From Murdochiella massiliensis (lineage in GTDB: Bacteria; Bacillota; Clostridia; Tissierellales; Peptoniphilaceae), in NCBI RefSeq assembly GCF_900059565.1, contig NZ_FIZW01000002.1:62001-126000 (forward strand): a stretch of 64,000 nt of DNA, written 5' to 3'. The stretch's first letter is position 1, and the number at the start of each line of letters is the position of its first letter. The position numbers and the translations under genes are program-made. Shown here in pieces: positions 42,726 through 53,742 of this stretch. The notes beneath the pieces were generated by a model. The model saw nothing but the letters and a program-made list of their open reading frames with translations. It was not told the DNA's origin and did not search any database.

Positions 42726-45700
42726 ATGCAATTATATGCTCTATTGAATTGTTCGGACGGGCCGGAGGAGCGTTTTGCGGATTATTCGCTGCACGAAGTG
42801 CGGTATGATCCGAATACTTCTCTGGCGCGTTTTCTTTTTCTCGGTGAAACGCCTTCCGCAGATGAGGTAGAAGCCATTTCTCTTGCCTTGTCAAAACGTT
42901 ATCGGACAAGAGTTGAAGTGAGCTGGAAAAAGGAAGAACAACCGTCACCATCCATACATCTCCTTTACGATGAACCGGTTCGCATGTCCGGAAGAAGAAA
43001 TATGCAGGAGAAGAAAGATACGCCTGCATTGCAATTCGGTCGCTTTGCCAAAAAGGAAGATCTAATCCCTTTAGCGAATGTTACCCAGAGTGCAAAAAAA
43101 ATTATGACGCAGGGAACGGTGCAAAATGTGGAAGAAATTCCCACAAAATCCGGCAGCATCATTTTTCGCTATGATCTGTTTTCCCGAGATGGCGGTGCAC
43201 TCAGCGGAAAATATTTCTCGAAGGAAAAAGAAGCGGACAGCGTTCGTGCTGTGTTCTCTAAGGGCAATTTCGTCTGTGTTCGTGGACAGCTGCAGTTTGA
43301 CAGCTATGCGAACCAGCTTCTGTTTATGACCAACGGCGGTCGCCCGGCCCCGGAAGAGCCGATGACGGATCCGGCGGCGGAGAAGCGCGTAGAGTGCGCA
43401 GTGCATACCCAAATGAGCATGATGGAAGGAACCATCGACGCGGAGAATTTGGTGAAAAGGCTTAAGGCCTGGGGACACACCGCGGTAGGCATTACGGATG
43501 TGGGCTCTCTTCAAGCGTATCCGCTGATCGCTAAAGCGGTTAAAGGGACAGATATCAAAGTTCTCTATGGCGTGCAGACCAAGCTTCTGGATGATGATTT
43601 GGAAATTCTTTCCAATCCCTATCATGTTTCACTTCCGGATGAACCGAAAGCCTTTACCGTCTTCGACCTTGAAACGACCGGCTTTTCGCGTTATAGCGAA
43701 GCCATTATCGAAATCGGTGCTGTTCGCTATGAGGAAGGACAAAAGGTAGACGAGTTTTCCGCTTTTGTAAATCCCCAGCGATCCATTCCGGAGCGCATTA
43801 CCGAGCTGACTTCCATCACGGATGCGATGGTGGCAGGTGCGCCGACGATTGAAGATGTCCTTCCACGCTTTTTGGAATTTGCGAAAGACAGTATTTGGGT
43901 AGCGCACAATGCCCGTTTTGATGTGGGATTCATCCGGGAAAATGCCAAACGATTAGGCCTTTCCGTAGAGCCTGTTTGGATGGACACGTTATGGCTTGCG
44001 CGCGGTTTGCATCCGGAATTTAAAAATCACAAATTGGACACCATAACAAAAGAATTGCACGTGCCGCAATTTCATCATCATCGCGCCATTGACGACGCGA
44101 CCGCAACCGGCGCGGCTTTTCTTCGCCTGTGGGAAGAATGGAAGGAGCTTTGCATTCCGCTTTCGGAAATCAATCGTACACCTTCTTCTTTTCCGCTTTC
44201 CCGACATCGTGAATCGGAACTTTTGGTGTATTGTCCAAAGCATAGCGGCATCAAAAACTTGTATGAGCTCATCTCTTTCGCCAATATTGATTACTTTGAC
44301 TATGGACGTCCCGGTCTTCCCGAAAAACTATTGCGGGAAAAGAAAGAAGGTCTTCTCATCGCTTCCGGACTTATCGGCTCGAAACTGTTTGAAGCGATTG
44401 CGGAAGATATGCCGGAGGACTACATTCGATCCTTAGCTAAGGATGTGGATGTGTTTGTGGTGCAACCGCCTTCGTTCACGCCAACGGCCATGCGCCATGA
44501 ACTGGTTGCGAATGAAGCCCATATGCAGCGCATTATCCGTCGTCTCCTCGCTCTGGGTAAGAGCGAACAAAAACCGGTCATCGCCATCGGCACGCCGAGT
44601 TATCTGGATCCGGGCGATCGCCTGGCACGCAATATTCTGGTCAATTACCAGCGAAATGTAGACTTTGATGAAAACGGACGTTTTCGTCTTCTCAATACGG
44701 TCGAGATGAAGAATGCCTTTTCGTTTCTTCCGCAGGAGACGGTAGAGGAAATCGTTGTGAAGGCGCCTGCGCGTTTTGCCGATTCGTTTGAATTCATCGC
44801 ACCGATTCCTTCGGAAACCTATTCGCCGGAATTGGAGGGTGCGGCCGAAGAGTTGCGCACGTCCTCTTATGCCAACGCAGAAAAACGCTATGGTTCTCCG
44901 CTTCCCAAGTTGGTTAGCGCCAGACTGGAAAAAGAGTTGGACTCGATCATATCTAACGGTTACTCGTCACTTTACGTTATCGCAAGACGACTTGTGCAGA
45001 AATCTAATCGTGACGGCTATTTGGTCGGTTCGCGCGGATCGGTCGGCAGCTCTTTTGTCGCCACCATGGCGGATATCACTGAGGTAAATCCGCTGGTGCC
45101 GCATTATGTTTGTCCACACTGTCGTCACAGCGAATTCATCGAGGACGGATCGGTGGAATCCGGTTATGACTTGCCTCCAAAGAATTGTCCCCAGTGTAAT
45201 ACGCCGATGGAGCGTGACGGACATACCATCCCGTTTGAAGTTTTCTTAGGCTTTAACGGTGATAAGGAGCCGGATATTGATTTGAACTTTGCTGGTGTCT
45301 ATATGCCCACCATTCATAAATATACCGAAGAGCTTTTTGGAGAAGGCAAGGTTTTTCGTGCCGGTACGATTTCCGGTATCCAGGAAAAAACCGCTTACGG
45401 TTTTATTCGAAAATATGTAGAACAGCCGTATGTTCCTGAGGAGGAAAAAAACTTGTCGGCGGCGCGTATTCGGGCACTGCAGCATACGATGGAAGGCACA
45501 AAACGCACGACCGGCCAGCATGCCGGGGGACTCATGATTGTGCCAAAACAGATGGATATTACCGATGTTACACCGATCCAATATCCGGCGGATGATGTGA
45601 AAAGCGATGTGCGCACAACACATTTCAGCTACAACAATCTGGATCATTGCCTGTTGAAACTGGATGAGCTGGGGCACACGAGCCCTACGATCATTCGCCA

Positions 45701-46718
45701 GTTGGAAGAGATGACCGGCATCAATCCGCTTACCATTCGCTTTGATGATGCCGATACGATGTCGCTTTTTCGTTCCACGGAATCCTTAAAGGCGATGCAT
45801 CCCTATTCCAACAGTTCGGATGGTACGTTGGGCATTCCGGAATTTGGGACCACCTTCGTGCGTGGAATGCTGAAACAGACCATGCCGACGACTTTTGGTG
45901 AATTATGTCGCATTTCCGGCCTTTCGCACGGAACCGATGTATGGCTCAATAACGCGGAAGAACTCATTCGAAACGGCAAGACCACGCTTAGAAACGCCAT
46001 TTGTACGCGTGACGATATCATGAATTACTTGATTCACATGGGGATGGACAAGTTGGAAAGCTTTAAGACCATGGAGTCCGTTCGCAAAGGCAAGGGAATT
46101 CCGGAAGGCGTCACGGAGCACATGAAGCAACACAATATTCCGGACTGGTACATTGATTCCTGTCAACGCATTAAATACATGTTTCCGAAATCGCATGCTA
46201 CCGCTTATGTCATGATGAGCTATCGCATTGCCTGGTTTAAGGTGCATCAGCCGGCGGCGTTCTATGCCACCTATTTTACGCAACACCTGAGTCTGTTTTC
46301 TTCATCGTTTCTCGTGTCATCGCTGGAAGAAGCCCAAACACGCATGAAAGAATTGCAAAGTGCAAAAGAGGCGGGGGAAGCGATTGACGGCGGAAAATGG
46401 GCTTTGTGGGAAATCATTGAAGAAATGTTCGCTCGTGGCCTGACCTTTGCTGTACCAAGTCGGGAAACTTCCGATGCCACTGTCTTTCGTACGGCAGGAT
46501 CAGATGCGGTGCTTCCGCCGTTAGCTGCACTGGATGATGTGTCTGAGAGCAACGCCGAATCCATCAAATCGGCGATGCAGGATGGCGAATTCCTTTCCCG
46601 CTCGGACTTTAAGCAGCGCACAAGAATTCCGCGCAGCGCGTTTCAATCGCTGGTGGACCATGGCCTCCTTAATGACCTTCCTGAAAGCAATCAGATGAGT
46701 TTTCTACCGGGATTTTAA
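42726..46718 (+). CDS. polC: DNA polymerase III alpha subunit, PolC type
   Basis: 1330 residues, somewhat shorter than the B. subtilis enzyme. Order: N-terminal domain, OB fold (about 120-215), split PHP domain, 3'-5' exonuclease (FDLETTGFS, WVAHNARFD, HRAIDDATAT, all DEDD residues kept), zinc site (CPHC, CPQC), then the polymerase palm with GSRGSVGSS, Asp850 and Asp852 in PDIDLNFAG and Asp980 in LKLDELGH. The C-terminal clamp-binding peptide is QMSFL. The PHP metal ligands are lost: AVHT for HLHT at 225-228, TDVG at 257-260 and IGTPSYLD near 623. This is the main Bacillota replicase. Confidence 0.97.
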   Translation: MQLYALLNCSDGPEERFADYSLHEVRYDPNTSLARFLFLGETPSADEVEAISLALSKRYRTRVEVSWKKEEQPSPSIHLLYDEPVRMSGRRNMQEKKDTPALQFGRFAKKEDLIPLANVTQSAKKIMTQGTVQNVEEIPTKSGSIIFRYDLFSRDGGALSGKYFSKEKEADSVRAVFSKGNFVCVRGQLQFDSYANQLLFMTNGGRPAPEEPMTDPAAEKRVECAVHTQMSMMEGTIDAENLVKRLKAWGHTAVGITDVGSLQAYPLIAKAVKGTDIKVLYGVQTKLLDDDLEILSNPYHVSLPDEPKAFTVFDLETTGFSRYSEAIIEIGAVRYEEGQKVDEFSAFVNPQRSIPERITELTSITDAMVAGAPTIEDVLPRFLEFAKDSIWVAHNARFDVGFIRENAKRLGLSVEPVWMDTLWLARGLHPEFKNHKLDTITKELHVPQFHHHRAIDDATATGAAFLRLWEEWKELCIPLSEINRTPSSFPLSRHRESELLVYCPKHSGIKNLYELISFANIDYFDYGRPGLPEKLLREKKEGLLIASGLIGSKLFEAIAEDMPEDYIRSLAKDVDVFVVQPPSFTPTAMRHELVANEAHMQRIIRRLLALGKSEQKPVIAIGTPSYLDPGDRLARNILVNYQRNVDFDENGRFRLLNTVEMKNAFSFLPQETVEEIVVKAPARFADSFEFIAPIPSETYSPELEGAAEELRTSSYANAEKRYGSPLPKLVSARLEKELDSIISNGYSSLYVIARRLVQKSNRDGYLVGSRGSVGSSFVATMADITEVNPLVPHYVCPHCRHSEFIEDGSVESGYDLPPKNCPQCNTPMERDGHTIPFEVFLGFNGDKEPDIDLNFAGVYMPTIHKYTEELFGEGKVFRAGTISGIQEKTAYGFIRKYVEQPYVPEEEKNLSAARIRALQHTMEGTKRTTGQHAGGLMIVPKQMDITDVTPIQYPADDVKSDVRTTHFSYNNLDHCLLKLDELGHTSPTIIRQLEEMTGINPLTIRFDDADTMSLFRSTESLKAMHPYSNSSDGTLGIPEFGTTFVRGMLKQTMPTTFGELCRISGLSHGTDVWLNNAEELIRNGKTTLRNAICTRDDIMNYLIHMGMDKLESFKTMESVRKGKGIPEGVTEHMKQHNIPDWYIDSCQRIKYMFPKSHATAYVMMSYRIAWFKVHQPAAFYATYFTQHLSLFSSSFLVSSLEEAQTRMKELQSAKEAGEAIDGGKWALWEIIEEMFARGLTFAVPSRETSDATVFRTAGSDAVLPPLAALDDVSESNAESIKSAMQDGEFLSRSDFKQRTRIPRSAFQSLVDHGLLNDLPESNQMSFLPGF

Positions 46719-46724
46719 TCGCCC

Positions 46725-46753
46725 CTTTCATTTTGTGCGGCGGTGCTTATAAT
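46725..46753 (+). promoter_or_regulatory. Possible folC-folP promoter
   Basis: TATAAT at 46748-46753 is perfect; the -35 would be CTTTCA (46725-46730) at 17 bases, a weak match. It lies in the 62-base gap before folC. Confidence 0.5.
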
Positions 46754-46780
46754 GAGGAATGACAGCGAAAGGAGCTGGAC

Positions 46781-49067
<2,287 letters not shown>

Positions 49068-49083
49068 AAATGCGATAGGGAAT

Positions 49084-49117
49084 AAAAAAGACGGTGAATC
49101 GATTCGCCGTCTTTTTT
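49084..49117. terminator. Bidirectional terminator between folP and folBK
   Basis: 16-bp stem with one G-T pair: AAAAAAGACGGTGAAT (49084-49099) / ATTCGCCGTCTTTTTT (49102-49117). The T run on each strand makes it work for both converging folate operons. Confidence 0.93.
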
Positions 49118-49129
49118 GTCTTTTGTATT

Positions 49130-49948
49130 TTATTCCTGTTGATGCAATTCCTCATAGAGCTCTCGTATGGCTTTATTGCGCACCGGATGAAGTACGAAGG
49201 GTGCAATTTCATTCAACGGATCCAGCACAAAGGCGCGTTCGGTCATGTACGGATGCGGAACAGTCAATCGCTCCGACTGAATAATTTCGCGATCAATCAA
49301 AAGGATATCCAAATCGATGGGGCGCGGTCCCCAATGTTCCTGACGAATCCGTCCCAGATCGGCTTCAATCTGTTGCAAAATTGTCAGCATATCTTCCGGC
49401 TCTTCAAAACTTTGGACCTCTACGACTTGGTTCAGAAAATCGGGTTGATCGGTTTTACCCCATGCCTTCGTCTCGAAAATGGAAGACAATTCTGTCACTA
49501 CCAGGCTTGATTCCTTCATGGCCTTGAGGGCTTGCTCCAGATTCGCTTTACGATCGCCCATGTTGGTACCAAGCGCAATCCAGTAGGTGCGCATTTTACG
49601 AGTGATTGAGACCTCCGGATAATCCAGAGGAAGACCGATGGGGGCGAAAGGCTTTTTTATAGAAACGGTCGCTTTACGAACAAAGGGAAAGAGAGAAAAA
49701 ATGTGCTGAATAATATGATAAGCACATGTCTCGAGAAGATCATATGTGTTTTCCGTTAGGAGACGGGAAATATCCTGACAAAGCAGGCCGTAATGGATGG
49801 ATTGCTCTAAATCATTTTCTACGGCGGCTTGTTTCATATTGTAGGCGCAATCCACAGAAATCAGAAATTTCTGTCCCAATTTTTTTTCCTCCGGAAAAAG
49901 TCCGTGATGGGCAATAATTTCCAGATCTTTTATGCGCAAATGATCCAT
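49130..49948 (-). CDS. folB-folK: Fused dihydroneopterin aldolase / HPPK (FolB-FolK)
   Basis: 272 residues from the ATG at 49948 with GGAGG just upstream on the minus strand; the longer frame to 50029 lacks an SD and overlaps the HD gene. Residues 1-115 are FolB (LEIIAHHGLFPEEKKLGQKF, ETYADLLE-type YDLLETCAYHI, VSIKKPFAPI). Residues 120-272 are HPPK (YWIALGTNMGDRKANL, SSIFETKAWGKTDQPDFLN, HWGPRPIDLDILLID). One protein thus gives two successive pterin steps. Confidence 0.95.
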   Translation of the reverse strand: MDHLRIKDLEIIAHHGLFPEEKKLGQKFLISVDCAYNMKQAAVENDLEQSIHYGLLCQDISRLLTENTYDLLETCAYHIIQHIFSLFPFVRKATVSIKKPFAPIGLPLDYPEVSITRKMRTYWIALGTNMGDRKANLEQALKAMKESSLVVTELSSIFETKAWGKTDQPDFLNQVVEVQSFEEPEDMLTILQQIEADLGRIRQEHWGPRPIDLDILLIDREIIQSERLTVPHPYMTERAFVLDPLNEIAPFVLHPVRNKAIRELYEELHQQE

Positions 49949-49956
49949 GATGCCTC

Positions 49957-50460
49957 CTAATAACGTAGCGTTCGATTTTTTCGTTCCTCCGGCCAATAAC
50001 AAAGATCGATGGCCGGACAGTGCGCACACGGTCGTGATAGTTTATCGGCGCGATAAAATAGTTCCGTCAGCGGATTCTCGCCGAAACTTCGATGGCTACG
50101 AATGAGAGAAAGCACCGTTTCCTTTTCTTCATCCGTAAAAGTAGAATGTACTAAAAATTTCTCGGCGATATTTGCAGAAGCCTCATCGTGTGCAAGGCCG
50201 GAGGTCATTTCCTCTACACGCCCGATATCATGCAATAACGCGGCGGTATAGAGTACGTCCTTGGAAACGGAAAGCCCTTCTTCAAGAGTGAGAATATACG
50301 CGATACGTGCCACGCTTAAAAAATGGTTCAGGTCATGCTTACAAAATACGCGCTCTTTTTCCAGCTCCTCCAGACGGGATAGAAGCGTCGCATAATATGG
50401 GTCTTGATAAATCCGATTCGTATTTTCCATCGGTTCTTCCGCTCGTTTTAGGGTATTCAT
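49957..50460 (-). CDS. HD-domain phosphohydrolase in the folate operon
   Basis: 167 residues. The HD superfamily metal motif is ALLHDIGR, with an upstream His in CKHDLNHFLSVARIA and a later AHDEAS. The C-terminus has a cysteine cluster CAHCPAIDLC followed by YWPEERKNR. Its ATG overlaps the folE stop (TGATG) and folBK starts 8 bases after its end, so all three are co-translated. Dihydroneopterin triphosphate must lose its phosphates between FolE and FolB; this protein is a candidate (inference). The substrate is not known. Confidence 0.85.
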   Translation of the reverse strand: MNTLKRAEEPMENTNRIYQDPYYATLLSRLEELEKERVFCKHDLNHFLSVARIAYILTLEEGLSVSKDVLYTAALLHDIGRVEEMTSGLAHDEASANIAEKFLVHSTFTDEEKETVLSLIRSHRSFGENPLTELFYRADKLSRPCAHCPAIDLCYWPEERKNRTLRY

Positions 50461-51014
50461 CAGAAATCCATTAAGCGATAGACTTCATTTTTCAGGGCCT
50501 CATCCTCTTCGATGCTGCCCAATGCGCAGGCCGTGACCGTTTTGGTGCCCGGCTTTTTAATGCCGCGCATCGTCATGCAAAGATGTTCCGCTTTTGCTAC
50601 AACCAAAACGCCCTTCGCACCCAAATAGTCGCGAAGCGCTTCCGCAATTTGCTGTGTCATGCGCTCCTGAATCTGCGGCCGCTTGGCATACACTTCCACC
50701 GTACGGGCGAGCTTTGACAGGCCGGCGACTTTTCCGTTGGGAATATACGCAATGTGTACCTCTCCGTAAAACGGAAGGAGGTGATGTTCGCATAGGGAAT
50801 AGAACGGAATATTTTTTTCAATGATGATGTTGTCATTGACAAATTCGAAGGTTTTGGAGAGATGGTTTTCGGCCGTCAATTCCAACCCGCCAAAGAGTTC
50901 TTCACAGGCGCGCGCTACGCGTGCCGGTGTTTCCAGAAGGCCCTCGCGATCGGGATTTTCACCGATACCCTCTAAAAGCAGGCGAACGCCTTGTTCAATC
51001 TTTTGGGTGTCCAT
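50460..51014 (-). CDS. folE: GTP cyclohydrolase I
   Basis: 184 residues. Type I signatures: [33 protein letters not shown] (zinc ligands Cys and His), [22 protein letters not shown] and [18 protein letters not shown] with the second zinc Cys. First step of folate synthesis. SD AAAGGA upstream on the minus strand. 51015-51127 upstream must hold its promoter; TACAAT at about 51075 on the minus strand is a possible -10 without a good -35. Confidence 0.97.
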   Translation of the reverse strand: MDTQKIEQGVRLLLEGIGENPDREGLLETPARVARACEELFGGLELTAENHLSKTFEFVNDNIIIEKNIPFYSLCEHHLLPFYGEVHIAYIPNGKVAGLSKLARTVEVYAKRPQIQERMTQQIAEALRDYLGAKGVLVVAKAEHLCMTMRGIKKPGTKTVTACALGSIEEDEALKNEVYRLMDF

Positions 51015-51127
51015 AGGATATCCTTTCTGTTGTCGAGAGAAGCCAAAAATCGGCTTCCTGCAAAGTGCTTCTATTGTACTCTATATTGTTGACGTTGGCA
51101 TAAACCTTCTAGATTCTTATCCCAAAA

Positions 51128-51143
51128 CAATTGTATCTCTACA
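51128..51143. repeat. 16-bp fragment identical to the IS right end
   Basis: CAATTGTATCTCTACA is identical to the last 16 bases of the right end in both IS copies (14148-14163 and 20000-20015). Nothing else of the element is recognised near it. It marks the edge of an AT-rich patch with the amidase-like gene. Confidence 0.7.
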
Positions 51144-51173
51144 TAAACCATAATAATAAAAAATATAAATAAT

Positions 51174-51201
51174 TTTACATTTTCGCAAAATGATATATAA
51201 T
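51174..51201 (+). promoter_or_regulatory. Promoter of the amidase-like gene
   Basis: TTTACA (51174-51179), 16-base spacer, TATAAT (51196-51201). A strong SD AAGGAGGGG at 51211-51219 is followed by ATG AAT TAG (51231-51239), a two-codon reading frame, before the real SD and start at 51288. Confidence 0.7.
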
Positions 51202-51287
51202 TTAGTAAGAAAGGAGGGGAATAGGAATACATGAATTAGCATTGAAAAATTTCCAGAACGTTGATCATTTGCAGAAAGGAGTCAGAA

Positions 51288-52553
51288 ATGCAGAATCGTT
51301 TATCTAAATGGTATATCGTATTAGTTGTATTTTTCACACTCATGTTGATTCCTAGTCATGTATTTGCAGTTCAGGAGAATGCTATTCCAGATGAAGAACA
51401 ATTATATTCGTTGGCTTATTCTTTTATCTTTAATACTTTTAGTCAAGAAGCGACGGGAAGCGTGAATGAAGAGCAAGTCGATAAGAATGCAGATAATTTT
51501 CTTACATATTGTTATTTAAGACTTGAACATAACAAACTTGGTCAAATTCCTATTGACTCTAGAAAAATGAACTTAGAAGTCAAGAAAATTATCATCAATG
51601 ATCCATATGTTGATGTTATGTTTAGGGCTACAGAGTATATTCAATACAGTGGTTATGAGAAGACTAGCATTTTAGGTTGCAATTATTATATCCGATTCAC
51701 ACGCGTTAATAATGAATACAAAATTGTTAAAGCGTTTGATGGAGGAGTCTTTGAGAATGAAATAATGGCATATGTCGAAGCCGATTACCCTGAAGAGGTT
51801 AATACATTCAAACAAAAAGTATGTTGGGAAAAGTTAGAATCAAATGAAATTCTTTCTGCCTTTGAAAAAGAAAAAGAGAATGTGTTGGATGAAATCAATT
51901 ATGATTATAACGATATGGTTGAGGCAAGCTTAGATGATTTGAAAGTTTTATTGAACGAAACAACATCTTCAAATTATCCTGCATTTGAAATGGTCAGCAA
52001 TAGAATGAAAACTCAGGTTAGTTCAGCTCCTACCGATGCTCAACGTAATGCAATGAGAAGCTATATGGAGAGATGGGCGTATGATCGAAATCCGGCCTAT
52101 TTAGATGTGTCACCATATGGTGGTGATTGTGCCAATTATGCTTCACAAATACAACGAGCCGGTGGAGCTAGATTTGATACATCAGGTAATATGTCACAAA
52201 ATTGGTTCTACTATAATTCAACACCTGAGACGGGACGTTCATACTCATGGACTAGTGCGAGTTCGTTGCATGAATACTTGAAGACAAATTCGTCCGGCGG
52301 CATGAAAGGTTCTCGATATTGGATTCATCTATATGGACAGTGGTTAAAAGTTGGGGACATCGTATTTCTTTATAGAAGAACATCTTCAGGCAATAAAAGT
52401 CAGCCTTGTCACACATTAACCACCAGTAGTCCGGATAGTGGTGCAGATAATTTTTTGGTTACTGCACATACAGTAGATTGTCTTGATAGACCGATATCCC
52501 GTTATTCTAGCGCTATGTACAATAAGTTGGCAATGTATATTTCGTACCAATAA
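51288..52553 (+). CDS. Secreted amidase_6-type putative cell-wall hydrolase
   Basis: 421 residues from ATG 51288 (SD AAAGGAG). Signal peptide MQNRLSKWYIVLVVFFTLML..., likely cut after HVFA (residue 25). Residues 25-240 are of unknown fold. Residues 255-421 match the amidase_6 pattern: RNAMRSYMERWAYDRNPAY, then YGGDCANYASQ with probable nucleophile Cys281, WLKVGDIVFLY, and histidines at 375 (PCHTL) and in VTAHTVDCLDRP. Such proteins are secreted cysteine hydrolases of uncertain substrate, thought to act on the wall. Base and codon use are AT-rich, unlike the folate and nusA genes beside it, which suggests transfer. Confidence 0.83.
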   Translation: MQNRLSKWYIVLVVFFTLMLIPSHVFAVQENAIPDEEQLYSLAYSFIFNTFSQEATGSVNEEQVDKNADNFLTYCYLRLEHNKLGQIPIDSRKMNLEVKKIIINDPYVDVMFRATEYIQYSGYEKTSILGCNYYIRFTRVNNEYKIVKAFDGGVFENEIMAYVEADYPEEVNTFKQKVCWEKLESNEILSAFEKEKENVLDEINYDYNDMVEASLDDLKVLLNETTSSNYPAFEMVSNRMKTQVSSAPTDAQRNAMRSYMERWAYDRNPAYLDVSPYGGDCANYASQIQRAGGARFDTSGNMSQNWFYYNSTPETGRSYSWTSASSLHEYLKTNSSGGMKGSRYWIHLYGQWLKVGDIVFLYRRTSSGNKSQPCHTLTTSSPDSGADNFLVTAHTVDCLDRPISRYSSAMYNKLAMYISYQ

Positions 52554-52567
52554 GGAGGGATCGATTT

Positions 52568-53143
52568 ATGAAACCGAAGTGGTCAAGAAAGTTACTGTTA
52601 AGCTTTTTCGCCCTGTGTTGTCTCTTTTCCGTCGGTTGTCAGTCCCCTACGCCAAAGGAAGAAAAGTCGGAAATGAATCGTTTCTTTCTGTCCGCAGAAA
52701 AGCCCTATCCAAAGACAACCATGCTCTCTCCGGTTTTGGACTATGATTCGGATGAGTCGATTGTCTTTCATGACTATTATGGAACCTTCGTCTATTCCCT
52801 GAAACAGGAAAAAATGCTCTTTACCATTGACCAGCGTTCAATCGGCTATCGCTATACGCAAGGAGATGGTGCCGTTGATGTTCGTTATGACGAGAAAAAC
52901 AAGCGCCTGTTCTTCTTTAGCGATCGTCCGGAGTTGGTGGACTCGGTGCCGGCACATGGCGATTGTCTTGACTGGGAAACCAAACAAATGAAGACCATCA
53001 CGAAGGATGAATTCGATTCTGTTGGGTATTCGTCACCGACCGGTGCACTGGAAATTACGAACAGCACTTCCTTGAACGGGGTGCAATATCATCCGGCAAA
53101 AGAGGATAAGGTATATTATCCCTTAGTCGATGCATGGGAGTAG
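52568..53143 (+). CDS. Lipoprotein of unknown function
   Basis: 191 residues. Type II signal peptide: KWSRKLLLSFFALCCLFSVGC, with lipobox FSVGC and Cys24 as the lipidated residue. The rest is beta-rich (FVYSLKQEKMLFTIDQRSIG, DVRYDEKNKRLFFFSDRPE) and may be a small propeller-like fold; I recognise no family. It starts 14 bases after the amidase gene and is probably co-transcribed. Its composition is closer to the chromosome than the amidase gene. Confidence 0.75.
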   Translation: MKPKWSRKLLLSFFALCCLFSVGCQSPTPKEEKSEMNRFFLSAEKPYPKTTMLSPVLDYDSDESIVFHDYYGTFVYSLKQEKMLFTIDQRSIGYRYTQGDGAVDVRYDEKNKRLFFFSDRPELVDSVPAHGDCLDWETKQMKTITKDEFDSVGYSSPTGALEITNSTSLNGVQYHPAKEDKVYYPLVDAWE

Positions 53144-53150
53144 CGTGTGC

Positions 53151-53179
53151 TTGTTATCTGAATGAAAATATGGTAAAAT
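53151..53179 (+). promoter_or_regulatory. rimP-nusA-infB operon promoter
   Basis: TTGTTA (53151-53156), 17-base spacer, TAAAAT (53174-53179). It begins 7 bases after the lipoprotein stop; the start would be near 53186. Confidence 0.75.
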
Positions 53180-53204
53180 ATACATGATTGATGTTGTCTT
53201 GGAA

Positions 53205-53233
53205 CAAGAGCGGATCCCCGCTCTTGTTTTTTT
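53205..53233 (+). terminator. Terminator hairpin in the rimP-nusA leader
   Basis: Perfect 9-bp stem CAAGAGCGG (53205-53213) / CCGCTCTTG (53218-53226), loop ATCC, then seven T. It stands between the promoter at 53151 and the rimP start, about 20 bases into the transcript, so it acts as an attenuator and not as an end for the gene before it. Confidence 0.88.
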
Positions 53234-53252
53234 CAGACCGGAAGGAGGCCTG

Positions 53253-53714
53253 ATGAAGCAGAGTTTGGTAAAGACCTGGCGGCCGCGTTTTGACGAAGTG
53301 GTGAAAGAGGTCGGCTATGAGTTGTTGGATGTCGAGTTTGTGCATGAACAGGGAGACAATATTCTGCGTTTTTTCATCTACCATCCCGACGGCATTACCG
53401 TAGATGACTGTGAAGCGGTCAGCAATGTGCTCAGCTCGAAATTGGATGAATGGGATCCCATCGATCAACATTATCTGCTTGAAGTCAGTTCGCCCGATCT
53501 TTCGCGGCCGTTAAAAACGGATCGCCAGTTGGAGATTAATTTCGGCAAAAAAGTGGAGATCGGCTTTTACAAAAAAGAAAACGGATCAAAGCAATTGGTT
53601 GCCACGTTGATCAACTTTGATGATGAGGCCATTGTGGTGAACGACAAGGAGAATGAACGCCGCTTGCTGCGTGCGGACATTTCCCAAATTCGTCCGTATA
53701 TCGCATTCAATTAA
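53253..53714 (+). CDS. rimP: Ribosome maturation factor RimP
   Basis: 153 residues from ATG 53253 (SD GAAGGAGG 53241-53248); the longer frame from 53184 runs through the hairpin. Seen: YELLDVEFVHEQGDNILRFFIYHPDGITVDDCEAVS with the usual D-x-C-E and LLEVSSPDLSRPLK. Acts in 30S assembly. Standard first gene of the nusA operon. Confidence 0.95.
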   Translation: MKQSLVKTWRPRFDEVVKEVGYELLDVEFVHEQGDNILRFFIYHPDGITVDDCEAVSNVLSSKLDEWDPIDQHYLLEVSSPDLSRPLKTDRQLEINFGKKVEIGFYKKENGSKQLVATLINFDDEAIVVNDKENERRLLRADISQIRPYIAFN

Positions 53715-53742
53715 AGAATAGTAAGGAGGAAAGAGAAGGTAC

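Noticed and set aside
51231..51239. Two-codon frame ATG AAT TAG after a strong SD
   Set aside because: Too short to call a gene; mentioned with the amidase promoter as a possible translation decoy.
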